This document shows, in pieces, positions 1 to 5,748 of a DNA stretch of 11,754 nt (its first letter is position 1; each line of letters opens with the position of its first letter). The notes under the pieces were generated by a model, which saw only the letters and a program-made list of their open reading frames with translations, had not been told where the DNA came from and did no database searches. This DNA comes from an uncultured Lysobacteraceae bacterium. GTDB lineage: Bacteria; Pseudomonadota; Gammaproteobacteria; Xanthomonadales; Rhodanobacteraceae. The position numbers were made by a program, and so were the translations under genes. The stretch is taken from contig CAMLSI010000124.1 in the NCBI GenBank assembly GCA_946482585.1, forward strand, positions 1-11,754, given 5' to 3'.

Positions 1-23
1 GCGGCCTTTTCCATTCCGGCACG

Positions 24-46
24 ACCGCCGCCGCAGGGCGGTTTTT
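24..46 (+). terminator. Rho-independent terminator of a gene left of the window
   Basis: A GC-rich stem pairs ACCGCC (24-29) with GGCGGT (37-42) around a seven-base loop and runs straight into five T residues (42-46). The T tract lies to the right, so it works for a plus-strand transcript whose gene must lie outside the left edge. The minus-strand gene ending at 79 converges on it. On the minus strand the hairpin has no T tract, so it is probably not bidirectional. Confidence 0.55.
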
Positions 47-78
47 CACGACGACGCGGACACGGCAAAGTGCTGTCG

Positions 79-582
79 TCAGCGGCGTCCGAAGCAGAGC
101 GCGATGCCATCGGCGGTCGTCGCGTACAGGCGATCCGACGCGACCAGCATCAGTTTCTTGAGATTCGCGCCCTCGCCCGTTCCCGGCGCCACGTAGAGAT
201 GCGCCACGCTGTCGCTGACGTTGCCGTCCGCGCATCGACGGATTTCGTCGACGAACCGGCCGCGCAGTGCACAGGGCGGCGAAACCTGCGCGTCCGCGTC
301 GGCGCACGACGGCGGCGGCCGCAGCGAAAAGTGACCGGACGCATACGTCGATCGGTCCGTGCGGACGCGCGAAAACTCGACGCCGTCGGCGGTGATCCGG
401 AGCGTCCTGTCCGTGTACGCGGTCGGCTCGGTGCCGGAAACGGCGCCGAGATTCGGCGCTTCGTTCGCGGTCACGACTTTCCAGCGCCCGTCGAACGACT
501 GCGCCTGAAGCGCCGTGCTGCAGAGGAAGGCAAGCAGCACGGCCACGCGGCGCCGATGCGGTCGCAGACGATTCCGCCTCAT
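79..582 (-). CDS. Small secreted protein of unknown function, four cysteines in mature part
   Basis: The protein has 167 residues and I do not recognise its family. Residues 1-27 look like a Sec signal peptide: an Arg-rich N-terminus, a hydrophobic core (VAVLLAFLCSTAL) and a likely cleavage after Ala27. The mature part begins near FDGRWKV, a pattern reminiscent of the first strand of lipocalin-like small beta proteins, but that is only a resemblance. It contains four cysteines (about 93, 104, 117 and 163), which would allow two disulphides in the periplasm. The start at 582 is chosen because a GGAGGC Shine-Dalgarno lies eight bases upstream and the signal peptide begins there. The frame stays open up to 723, but that extension is Arg-rich and would bury the signal peptide. 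The gene lies 137 bases beyond the end of yafV on the same strand and could be read through from it or have its own promoter. Confidence 0.75.
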   Translation of the reverse strand: MRRNRLRPHRRRVAVLLAFLCSTALQAQSFDGRWKVVTANEAPNLGAVSGTEPTAYTDRTLRITADGVEFSRVRTDRSTYASGHFSLRPPPSCADADAQVSPPCALRGRFVDEIRRCADGNVSDSVAHLYVAPGTGEGANLKKLMLVASDRLYATTADGIALCFGRR

Positions 583-590
583 GACGTCGG

Positions 591-596
591 GCCTCC
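591..596 (-). promoter_or_regulatory. Shine-Dalgarno fixing the start of the secreted protein
   Basis: On the minus strand this reads GGAGGC, eight bases before the ATG at 580-582. It decides in favour of the signal-peptide start over the upstream in-frame ATG at 723. Confidence 0.6.
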
Positions 597-601
597 GGAC
601 A

Positions 602-624
602 ACCGCGCCGGCGCGGCGCGCGGT
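602..624 (-). repeat. GC-rich hairpin in the leader of the secreted protein gene
   Basis: ACCGCGC (602-608) pairs with GCGCGGT (618-624) around a nine-base loop. The overlapping segment 603-616 is also a perfect 14-bp palindrome. It sits between yafV and the secreted protein gene, a little upstream of the latter's ribosome binding site. No T tract follows on either strand, so I do not call it a terminator. It may be a simple by-product of high GC content. Confidence 0.3.
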
Positions 625-707
625 CATCTTACTCGGGGACGCCGACATCGGACGGGCGCGGCTGCGGCATGCGACGACCGGCGTGCCTGACGCATCCCGA
701 CCGCCGC

Positions 708-719
708 GCAACCGGTTGC
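708..719 (-). repeat. Perfect 12-bp palindrome abutting the yafV stop codon
   Basis: GCAACCGGTTGC begins immediately after the TGA stop of yafV (720-722). As RNA it could form only a four-pair stem with a CCGG loop and there is no U tract, so a terminator role is weak. As DNA it could be a protein-binding site or chance. Confidence 0.3.
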
Positions 720-1532
720 TCAAGTACTGAGTTCGAACGCGTCCGCGTCCATCCAGGCAGGAAAGCGTTCGCGATGCGCCGCCAGCGCAGAGGGGTCCAA
801 CGTCGCCGTGACCACGAGTTCGCTCGCGCCGAGTTCGACGATGGGCTGGCCGAGAAAATCGAGCACCGCGCTGTCGCCCGCGTAATGCAGGCCGTTGCCG
901 TCAGTACCGACGCGATTGACGCCGATGCAATAGCTCAGGTTCTCGATCGCGCGCGCGCGCAGCAGGGTCTGCCACGCATAGCGCCGCGGACTCGGCCAGT
1001 TCGCGACGAACAGGACGAGGTCATAGTCGAAGCGGTCGGCGACGGACTTGCCGTAGCGATTGCGTATCCAGACCGGGAAACGCAGGTCGTAGCAGACCAG
1101 CGGGCAGATGCGCCAGCCTTTGAGTTCGACGACGAGACGCGCGTCTCCGGCCGCATAGCGTTCGTGCTCGCGCGCCATGCGGAACAGGTGACGCTTGTCG
1201 TAGAGCTCGCAGCTGCCGTCGGGCCGCATCCAGACGAGCCGGTTCACGCATTTCTCGCCGATGCGCATGACCAGGCTGCCGGTGATCACGCAACCCGCGT
1301 CGGCGGCGAGCGCGCGCAGCCAGCGCAGACTCTCGCCGTCCATCGCTTCGGCGTTGACCAGCGTTTCGTTCGTGAAGCCGCTCGTGAACGTTTCCGGCAG
1401 CACGACCAGATCGGTGCTGCCGCGCAGTGCGCCCACCTTGTCGCCGTAGTAGTCGCGGTTCGCCGCCGCGTCGTGCCAGCGCGTATCGCCCTGGACCAGC
1501 GACACGCGCAGCGGGGTTTTCGGTTCGGTCAT
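720..1532 (-). CDS. yafV: Omega-amidase of the nitrilase superfamily (YafV/MtnU type)
   Basis: This cytoplasmic carbon-nitrogen hydrolase of 270 residues should deamidate 2-oxoglutaramate, and 2-oxosuccinamate, to the 2-oxo acid and ammonia. The nitrilase catalytic triad is visible: Glu47 in VVLPETFTSGF, Lys113 in YDKRHLFRMA and Cys147 in PLVCYDLRFPVW. These blocks, ANWPSPRRYAWQTLL and RVGTDGNG closely resemble E. coli YafV as I remember it. It carries an insertion of about eight residues (near 159-168) between RFPVW and DYDLVLF relative to that protein. The ATG at 1532 gives the family's normal N-terminus. The frame runs on to 1754, but there it only mirrors the neighbouring gene. It starts 13 bases after the ybdL stop, so the two are surely co-transcribed. 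Known biochemistry pairs this enzyme with glutamine-dependent transaminases, where it pulls the reaction forward by removing the glutamine-derived oxo acid. Confidence 0.96.
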   Translation of the reverse strand: MTEPKTPLRVSLVQGDTRWHDAAANRDYYGDKVGALRGSTDLVVLPETFTSGFTNETLVNAEAMDGESLRWLRALAADAGCVITGSLVMRIGEKCVNRLVWMRPDGSCELYDKRHLFRMAREHERYAAGDARLVVELKGWRICPLVCYDLRFPVWIRNRYGKSVADRFDYDLVLFVANWPSPRRYAWQTLLRARAIENLSYCIGVNRVGTDGNGLHYAGDSAVLDFLGQPIVELGASELVVTATLDPSALAAHRERFPAWMDADAFELST

Positions 1533-1545
1533 GACGGATTCCGTA

Positions 1546-2691
1546 TCAGATGCGCGCGAGCCGCTCGGCGGCGTCCGCGAGCGTCGCATCGCTCTTGGCG
1601 AAGCAGAAGCGGATGATGCGCGCGTCGGGCGCGGTCTCGTAGAACGCGGACACCGGAATCGCCGCCACGCCGGCTTCGCGGACCAGCCATTCGCAGAAGT
1701 TGAGGTCGTCCTTGTCGCTGATCGCGGAATAGTCGACGAGCTGGAAATACGCACCGCCGACCGGCAGCAGGCGGAAGCGCGACGGCGCGAGCAGCGCGCG
1801 GAAACGGTCGCGCTTTTCCTGATAGAACGCCGGCAGGTCGAGGTAGTGCTGCGGATCCTTCGCGAGCGCCTCGGCGAACGCCCACTGCGCCGGACCGAAC
1901 GTGCAGAACGTCAGGTACTGATGCACCTTGCGGAATTCGGCGCTCAGCGCGCGCGGAGCGACGCAGTAGCCGACCTTCCAGCCGGTGCAGTGATAGGTCT
2001 TGCCGAACGAGCTCACCACGAAGCTGCGCGCCGCGAGTTCCGCATGCCGCAGCACGCTCTGGTGCGCGAGGCCGTCGAACACGATGTGTTCGTAGACCTC
2101 GTCGGAGATCACGAGGATTTCGCTGTCGCGGGTCAACGCGGCCAGCGTGTCGAGATCGTCCGCGGTGAACACGGCGCCCGAGGGATTGTGCGGGCTGTTG
2201 ACCATGATCACGCGCGTGCGCGGCGTGATCGCGTCCTTGACGCGCTGCCAGTCGACGGAGAAGTCGGGCAAGGTCAGCGGCACGTGCACGGCGCGGCCGC
2301 CGACCAGATCGATCGCGGGCTCGTAACAGTCGTAGCACGGGTCGAGCACGATCACTTCGTCGCCGGGCCGCACGACGGCGGCGATCGCCGCGAAGATGGC
2401 CTCGGTCGCCCCCGAGGTGACCGTGACTTCCGCATCCGCATTGACGGGACGACCGTAGAGGCGCTCGGTCTTCAGCGCGATCTGCTCGCGCAGCGCGGCA
2501 ATGCCGGTCATCGGCGCGTACTGGTTCTTGCCCGAATTCATCGCGTTCGCGAGCGCGTCGCGCAACGACTGCGGGCCGTCGAAATCGGGAAACCCCTGGC
2601 CGAGATTGACCGCGTCGTGCTGCTGTGCGAGCTGGCTCATGACCGTGAAGATGGTCGTGCCGACCTTCGGCAGCTTCGTCTGGATCTGCAT
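1546..2691 (-). CDS. ybdL: PLP-dependent methionine/aromatic aminotransferase (YbdL, KAT/GTK class)
   Basis: This 381-residue fold-type I aminotransferase is close to E. coli YbdL, which transaminates methionine and, less well, aromatic amino acids and histidine. The N-terminal LPKVGTTIFTVMSQLAQQHDAVNL, the block GQGFPDFDGP (31-40) and NQYAPMTG are characteristic. PLP-site residues are visible: the NSPHNPSG loop (165-172), Asp197 and Tyr200 in ISDEVYEH, Lys231 in SSFGKTYHCTGWKVGY as the internal aldimine lysine, and Arg361 in IIRFCFAK for the substrate carboxylate. Its likely job is to convert 4-methylthio-2-oxobutyrate to methionine, the last step of methionine salvage, with glutamine as a probable amino donor because an omega-amidase gene follows directly. 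The ATG at 2691 gives a full-length N-terminus; the ribosome binding site is weak. The 56-base upstream gap holds a palindrome and possible promoter (separate entries). It may equally act as a kynurenine- or aromatic-type transaminase. Confidence 0.96.
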   Translation of the reverse strand: MQIQTKLPKVGTTIFTVMSQLAQQHDAVNLGQGFPDFDGPQSLRDALANAMNSGKNQYAPMTGIAALREQIALKTERLYGRPVNADAEVTVTSGATEAIFAAIAAVVRPGDEVIVLDPCYDCYEPAIDLVGGRAVHVPLTLPDFSVDWQRVKDAITPRTRVIMVNSPHNPSGAVFTADDLDTLAALTRDSEILVISDEVYEHIVFDGLAHQSVLRHAELAARSFVVSSFGKTYHCTGWKVGYCVAPRALSAEFRKVHQYLTFCTFGPAQWAFAEALAKDPQHYLDLPAFYQEKRDRFRALLAPSRFRLLPVGGAYFQLVDYSAISDKDDLNFCEWLVREAGVAAIPVSAFYETAPDARIIRFCFAKSDATLADAAERLARI

Positions 2692-2701
2692 CGTCTATCC
2701 G

Positions 2702-2715
2702 TTTGGACGTCCAAA
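2702..2715 (-). promoter_or_regulatory. Perfect 14-bp palindrome upstream of ybdL, candidate operator
   Basis: TTTGGACGTCCAAA is a perfect palindrome with no spacer, lying 11 to 24 bases before the ybdL start codon and inside the only non-coding gap of this stretch. Without a loop it is a better DNA-binding site than an RNA hairpin. Its core GGACGTCC (2705-2712) matches the MetJ box AGACGTCT at six of eight positions. The next two eight-base blocks towards the gene (2697-2704 and 2689-2696 on the minus strand) each match at five of eight. That would be an in-register array as MetJ uses, but the outer boxes are weak and the repressor's presence in this organism is unknown. Another dimeric repressor is possible. 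Confidence 0.45.
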
Positions 2716-2724
2716 TGAACGCCG

Positions 2725-2733
2725 ATGGTAGCA
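2725..2733 (-). promoter_or_regulatory. Possible extended -10 promoter element for ybdL-yafV
   Basis: On the minus strand this reads TGC followed by TACCAT, an extended -10 pattern with four of six matches to the hexamer. I see no good -35 box. If used, transcription would start near 2718, placing the palindrome at 2702-2715 just downstream of the start site, a typical repressor position. Confidence 0.25.
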
Positions 2734-2747
2734 CGCGCGGGCCGGAC

Positions 2748-3875
2748 TCATCCGAGCAGGTGCGAGAACCAGTCCCAGCCCTCGACACGCTGACAGACGA
2801 TCTTCAGGGCAACCAGCAGCGGCACCGCGATGACGATGCCGATCGCGCCCCAGAGCCAACCGAGCAGCATGAGCCAGAGCAGGATCATCAGCGGGTTGAT
2901 CTTCATGCGCCGCCCGAGCACCAGCGGCGTGAGGAACTGGCCCTCGACGATCACCAGCGCGGCGAACACACCCGCCGGAGTCAGCGCCGCGCCGATCTTC
3001 GGATACGTCAACAGACCGAGCAGCGCGAACAGCAGAGTCATGCACAGCGGCCCGAAATACGGAATGAAATTCAGCAATAACGCCATGACACCCCAGAGCA
3101 GCGGATCGGGAATGCCGGCGAAGAACGCGATAGCGGTCGCTCCGATGCCGACGAGCGTGTTGATCGTCGTGGCCGTGAACAGATAGCGCGACATCTCGTG
3201 CTGCATCACGCGCACGATGTCGACCGCGTTGCGGCGCGAGGCGAACGACGACGTGAGACTGACCGCGCGTCGCAGCAGGCCTTCGCCGTAGACGAGGAAA
3301 AAGTACACGAGCAGAAAAATGCTGAATATCGTGACCACGAACCGCGGCGCCGCGGCGACCGTGTCCCAGACGTCGAACAGCACCGGCGACGCCGGCCCCT
3401 CGGCTTGCGTGCCCATCATGCGCCGGGTCGCGCGGCCGGCCGCCTCGATCTGCAGCGTGACCGTGCGCAGGCGCGGCGTCAGCAGGCGCGCGGCCTCGGG
3501 CGCACGATCGATCCAGTGTTGCGCCGGTTCCGCCACGGCAACGAACACGAACGCGACGATGGCGGTGCCGGCCGCCATGACCAGCATCGCGATCAGCGCG
3601 CGCGGCAGCCATCGCCGCGACAGACTCGCGACGAGCGGATTCAGCGACAGCGCGAGGAATAGCGCGAGCAGCACCGGCACGAGCAGCGCCTTGGCCAGAT
3701 ACATGACGCCGAGCGTGGCGAGTATCGACAGCCAGACCAGGGTCTGGCGCAGCGACGCGATCTGGCGCTGCTGACGCTCGCCGCCGAGGCGTTCGTCCTC
3801 GCCGACCGCCGGCACCTCCTCAGGCTGCGGTTCTACCCAGTGCCATTGCATCTGCCACCAGCGCGGCGGACTCAT
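2748..3875 (-). CDS. AI-2E family membrane permease
   Basis: This 375-residue polytopic inner-membrane protein belongs to the AI-2E transporter family (PerM/YdiK/TqsA type). A roughly 40-residue hydrophilic N-terminus rich in Trp, Glu and Pro precedes paired hydrophobic segments at about 46-80 and 92-115. A soluble stretch (about 118-172) follows, then helices at about 178-196 and 236-256. The family's conserved C-terminal part includes LLNFIPYFGP (267-276), PLVLGRRMKINPLMILLW (317-334) and a final helix near 343-360. The family has been linked to autoinducer-2 export, cation/proton antiport and stress tolerance; nothing here fixes the substrate. Its ATG shares the ATGA sequence with the stop of the preceding small gene (3872-3875), implying translational coupling. 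It is the last gene of the YqjD/E-like group. An in-frame ATG at residue 9 is less likely because the first one sits exactly at the coupling site. Confidence 0.9.
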   Translation of the reverse strand: MSPPRWWQMQWHWVEPQPEEVPAVGEDERLGGERQQRQIASLRQTLVWLSILATLGVMYLAKALLVPVLLALFLALSLNPLVASLSRRWLPRALIAMLVMAAGTAIVAFVFVAVAEPAQHWIDRAPEAARLLTPRLRTVTLQIEAAGRATRRMMGTQAEGPASPVLFDVWDTVAAAPRFVVTIFSIFLLVYFFLVYGEGLLRRAVSLTSSFASRRNAVDIVRVMQHEMSRYLFTATTINTLVGIGATAIAFFAGIPDPLLWGVMALLLNFIPYFGPLCMTLLFALLGLLTYPKIGAALTPAGVFAALVIVEGQFLTPLVLGRRMKINPLMILLWLMLLGWLWGAIGIVIAVPLLVALKIVCQRVEGWDWFSHLLG

Positions 3876-4144
3876 TCGTCATCGTCCCGCGCGGCGAACA
3901 GCGGCAACACGCGCGTCAGCGCGAACTTGCCGAGGCCGATCAGCGTACTGCCCCGCAGGTGCCGCGGCAGCACCATCAGCAGAAAGCCGCCGGCAAGGCC
4001 GACCCCGATCAGCAATTTCGGCGACAGCGCGCGCGCGAGGCGGCGCAGGTCGCGCTGTTCGCCGTCGATGTCGCTCAGCACCGCATCCAGGCGCTGCGCC
4101 GACGCGGCAACGTCATTCTCCAGCGTTCGTATCCGGCTCATCAT
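3872..4144 (-). CDS. Small one-helix membrane protein, YqjK-like
   Basis: The protein has 90 residues: a heptad-like amphipathic N-terminal part (about 5-38, RTLENDVAASAQRLDAVLSDID), one hydrophobic helix (about 42-60, ending at a Pro) and a short C-terminus closing with Asp-Asp-Asp-Glu. It resembles E. coli YqjK in size, layout and position after YqjD- and YqjE-like genes, but sequence similarity alone would not prove homology. The first of two adjacent ATGs is chosen because AAAGGAG lies eight bases upstream of it. The gene overlaps the end of the YqjE-like gene by 32 bases, and its TGA overlaps the ATG of the AI-2E permease. This indicates one polycistronic message with coupled translation. 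Function is unknown; it may bind a membrane partner encoded by its neighbours. Confidence 0.8.
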   Translation of the reverse strand: MMSRIRTLENDVAASAQRLDAVLSDIDGEQRDLRRLARALSPKLLIGVGLAGGFLLMVLPRHLRGSTLIGLGKFALTRVLPLFAARDDDE

Positions 4145-4559
4145 GCGTTTCGCTCCTTTCGAGCCAGTAGACGACGCGGCGGCGCGACTCGGCGAAGCTC
4201 GCCGCGCGCACGGCGCGGCGCAGCAGCGCCCCGCCGACCGCCAGTACGATCGCGCTGACCGCGCCGAGCCAGAGCAGCGCCACGCCGACCGAGCCGGTCC
4301 AGTCGTACAGCACCATCAGGGCGGCGCCCCAGACCGTCGCGAGGAAGAACACGCCGCCGAACGAGACCACCGCAATCCAGATCAATACCCGCGGCAGCGA
4401 CGCGCGCGCGAGGCGAGCCTCGGCTCGCAGCAGCGCGATGCCGGCATCGCGCAGCTCGCTGCCCAGATCCAGCCAGCGACCGACGCGCGCGAACAGTCCG
4501 CGCCGCACCTGGCGCCGGCGCCGGCGTGCAGCACCGGCGCGCTCGCTCGTTTCGTCCAC
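4113..4559 (-). CDS. YqjE-like two-helix membrane protein (DUF1469, phage holin 3_6 superfamily)
   Basis: The 148-residue protein has a very Arg-rich N-terminus (10-26), an amphipathic helix (about 30-53, ELRDAGIALLRAEARLARASL) and two transmembrane helices at about 58-84 and 89-114. A charged tail ends in acidic residues. This layout and the motif of an acidic, Leu-rich helix before paired membrane spans match the YqjE/DUF1469 family. Its role in E. coli is poorly defined; it is encoded with YqjD at the inner membrane. The start appears to be a GTG at 4559, three bases after the TGA of the preceding DUF883 gene, with only a weak Shine-Dalgarno, so translation probably depends on re-initiation. 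The end runs 32 bases into the following small gene. Confidence 0.82.
   Translation of the reverse strand: MDETSERAGAARRRRRQVRRGLFARVGRWLDLGSELRDAGIALLRAEARLARASLPRVLIWIAVVSFGGVFFLATVWGAALMVLYDWTGSVGVALLWLGAVSAIVLAVGGALLRRAVRAASFAESRRRVVYWLERSETHDEPDTNAGE
4153..4159 (-). promoter_or_regulatory. Strong Shine-Dalgarno inside the YqjE-like gene
   Basis: AAAGGAG on the minus strand lies eight bases before the first ATG of the YqjK-like gene and within the coding end of the YqjE-like gene. It is the clearest ribosome binding site of the group and supports the 4144 start. Confidence 0.6.
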
Positions 4560-4562
4560 GAA

Positions 4563-4988
4563 TCAGCGCCCGCGACGGCGCAGCAGGTGTGCGGCGATCG
4601 CGCCTGCGGCAGCCGCGATCGCGAGCGAGCGCATCGGATGCTGACGCACGAACTTGGACACGCTGACGCCCACGGCGCGGCCGAGCTCCATCGCGTCCTC
4701 GGCCACTTCCTGGCCGAGCTCGCCCATTTCGTCGATCGCATCCTGCAGGCCTTCGCGCGTTTCGCTCGCAGCCTCGCGCGTTTCGTTGCGCACGTTGCGC
4801 GCACGCTGGCCGAGCTTGGCGCCGATGTCGCCGACGCTGTCGCGCGCTTCGTGCCAGGCGCGCCCCAGCGCTCCGCCGAGCTCGTGAATCGCCTCGCCCG
4901 GCGTCTTGCCCGCCGCGTCGTTGTCGAATCCGTCGGCAGGCTCGGTTGCCGGCGCATTTGAGCGGACCGGAGTTTTTTCAGTGGCCAT
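4563..4988 (-). CDS. DUF883 family membrane-anchored protein (YqjD/ElaB-like)
   Basis: The protein has 141 residues. A polar, disordered-looking N-terminus (1-30) precedes a long amphipathic alpha-helical region (about 31-112) rich in Glu, Ala and Arg with repeating RNVRNETREAASETREG-like segments. A C-terminal anchor follows: FVRQHPMRSLAIAAAAGAIAAHLLRRRGR (written here as 113-141). The His-Pro before a Gly/Ala-rich helix ending in an Arg cluster is the signature of the YqjD/ElaB/YgaM group. E. coli members are tail-anchored inner-membrane proteins that bind stationary-phase ribosomes, under RpoS control. By analogy this protein could tether ribosomes to the membrane. Start ATG at 4988 has a modest GGATG ribosome site. 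It is the first gene of the minus-strand group and is divergent from the ECF sigma gene. Confidence 0.87.
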   Translation of the reverse strand: MATEKTPVRSNAPATEPADGFDNDAAGKTPGEAIHELGGALGRAWHEARDSVGDIGAKLGQRARNVRNETREAASETREGLQDAIDEMGELGQEVAEDAMELGRAVGVSVSKFVRQHPMRSLAIAAAAGAIAAHLLRRRGR

Positions 4989-5196
4989 GATTCAGCATCC
5001 GTGTTGTGGGTGAAGGAGCGGACTCGCGTCCGGCCGCCGTCCCCGCCTTCGTGCGGCGGCAGCCAGAGTATCAGGACCGGCAGGTCGCGGCGGCGTCAAA
5101 CCCCCGCACGCCGCCTGCCCCGTTGCACACCCTGGCTCCGGACGCTGGGGTGCCGCGTGATGACGTTGCCCGATGTATCGCTTAACCTGCCGCCCC
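4989..5196. promoter_or_regulatory. Divergent intergenic region between DUF883 gene and ECF sigma gene
   Basis: About 208 bases separate the two divergent starts, so promoters for both directions must lie here. I cannot point to a convincing -35/-10 pair on either strand, nor to an ECF-type GGAAC element. It contains a strong potential hairpin (5079-5119, separate entry) and a smaller inverted repeat CGGAC/GTCCG around 5024. Confidence 0.4.
5079..5119. repeat. Extended inverted repeat in the divergent intergenic region
   Basis: GGCGGCGT (5089-5096) pairs perfectly with ACGCCGCC (5108-5115) across an 11-base loop. An alternative fold pairs GGCAGG plus CGGCGT on the left arm with ACGCCG plus CCTGCC on the right arm, with a six-base bulge on the left. 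There is no T tract on either side, so it is not a standard terminator. It may be a regulatory site or leader structure upstream of the sigma gene. Confidence 0.4.
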
Positions 5197-5748
5197 ATGA
5201 GGGAGGAGTGTACGGACGAAGATTTGATGCTGGCCTACGGGCGCGGCGACGCGCACGCGTTCGAAGCGCTGTACGCGCGCCATCGCGGCACCCTGTACCG
5301 CTTCCTGCTCCGCCACTGCCGCGAACGTGCCAGCGCCGACGAGCTGTTTCAGGAAACCTGGAGCCGCGTCATCGTGGCCCGCGAGCGCTACCGGCCCGAG
5401 GCCAAGTTCACGACCTGGCTGCTGCAGATTGCGCACAACCTTGCGATCGATCTGATGCGCCGCAATAGACCACAGGCCGGCACCGAGGAAACCGAGCTGA
5501 TCTTCCGCCAGCTCGACGCCCCCGAAGCCGAACGACCCGAACGGGTCCTCAGCGATTTCGAGCAGCGCCGCCGGCTGCAGCTCGCGCTCGAGGACCTGCC
5601 CGACGAACAGCGCACCGCTTTCGTGCTGCGCATGGAGAACGGACTCGGTCTCGAAGAAATCGCCGAAGTGACGGGGGCCGGACAGGAAACGGTGAAGTCG
5701 CGACTGCGTTACGCGTTCGCGAAGATCCGCGCAAGGTTTGCCGAATGA
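5197..5748 (+). CDS. RNA polymerase ECF sigma factor (sigma-70 family, RpoE-like)
   Basis: The protein (183 residues from this start) has the two ECF regions and nothing else. Region 2 spans about 22-90, with the core-binding DELFQETWSRVI and the -10 recognition part KFTTWLLQIAHNLAIDLMRR. Region 4 spans about 125-178 and includes LEDLPDEQRTAFVLRMENGLGLEEIAEVTGAGQETVKSRL-type helix-turn-helix residues (about 131-170). It should direct RNA polymerase to a specific envelope or stress regulon. Its stop overlaps the start of the next gene by ATGA (5745-5748), the usual arrangement with an anti-sigma factor. The start is uncertain: ATGs occur at 5173, 5197 and 5227, none with a well-spaced Shine-Dalgarno. 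A GGGAGGAG at 5201-5208 lies inside the chosen frame, too far (18 bases) from 5227. I prefer 5197 by fit to usual N-termini. Confidence 0.93.
   Translation: MREECTDEDLMLAYGRGDAHAFEALYARHRGTLYRFLLRHCRERASADELFQETWSRVIVARERYRPEAKFTTWLLQIAHNLAIDLMRRNRPQAGTEETELIFRQLDAPEAERPERVLSDFEQRRRLQLALEDLPDEQRTAFVLRMENGLGLEEIAEVTGAGQETVKSRLRYAFAKIRARFAE

Noticed and set aside
669..1616. 315-codon open frame on the plus strand opposite yafV
   Set aside because: The opposite strand encodes a nitrilase with a complete Glu-Lys-Cys triad. The plus-strand product shows no recognisable fold or ribosome site.
1533..1754. N-terminal extension of the omega-amidase frame
   Set aside because: It overlaps the ybdL coding end, reads as Ser/Arg/Thr-rich shadow sequence, and the family N-terminus begins at the ATG at 1532.
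1531..2718. 395-codon open frame on the plus strand opposite ybdL
   Set aside because: It mirrors the aminotransferase, whose catalytic motifs are all intact. Its product is Arg/Asp-rich with no domain pattern, typical of antisense frames in GC-rich DNA.
2692..2747. Possible SAM riboswitch upstream of ybdL
   Set aside because: The non-coding gap is only 56 bases, too short for known SAM riboswitch aptamers plus an expression platform, and I see no matching helices.
3840..4961. 373-codon open frame on the plus strand across the YqjD/E/K-like genes
   Set aside because: It spans three coherent minus-strand membrane protein genes with coupled starts and stops. Its own composition is low-complexity Arg/Ala.
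3872..4988. Holin-type or prophage origin for the small membrane genes
   Set aside because: The YqjE family shares a holin-superfamily label, but the neighbours are chromosomal DUF883 and AI-2E genes. There is no endolysin, integrase, attachment site or composition shift.
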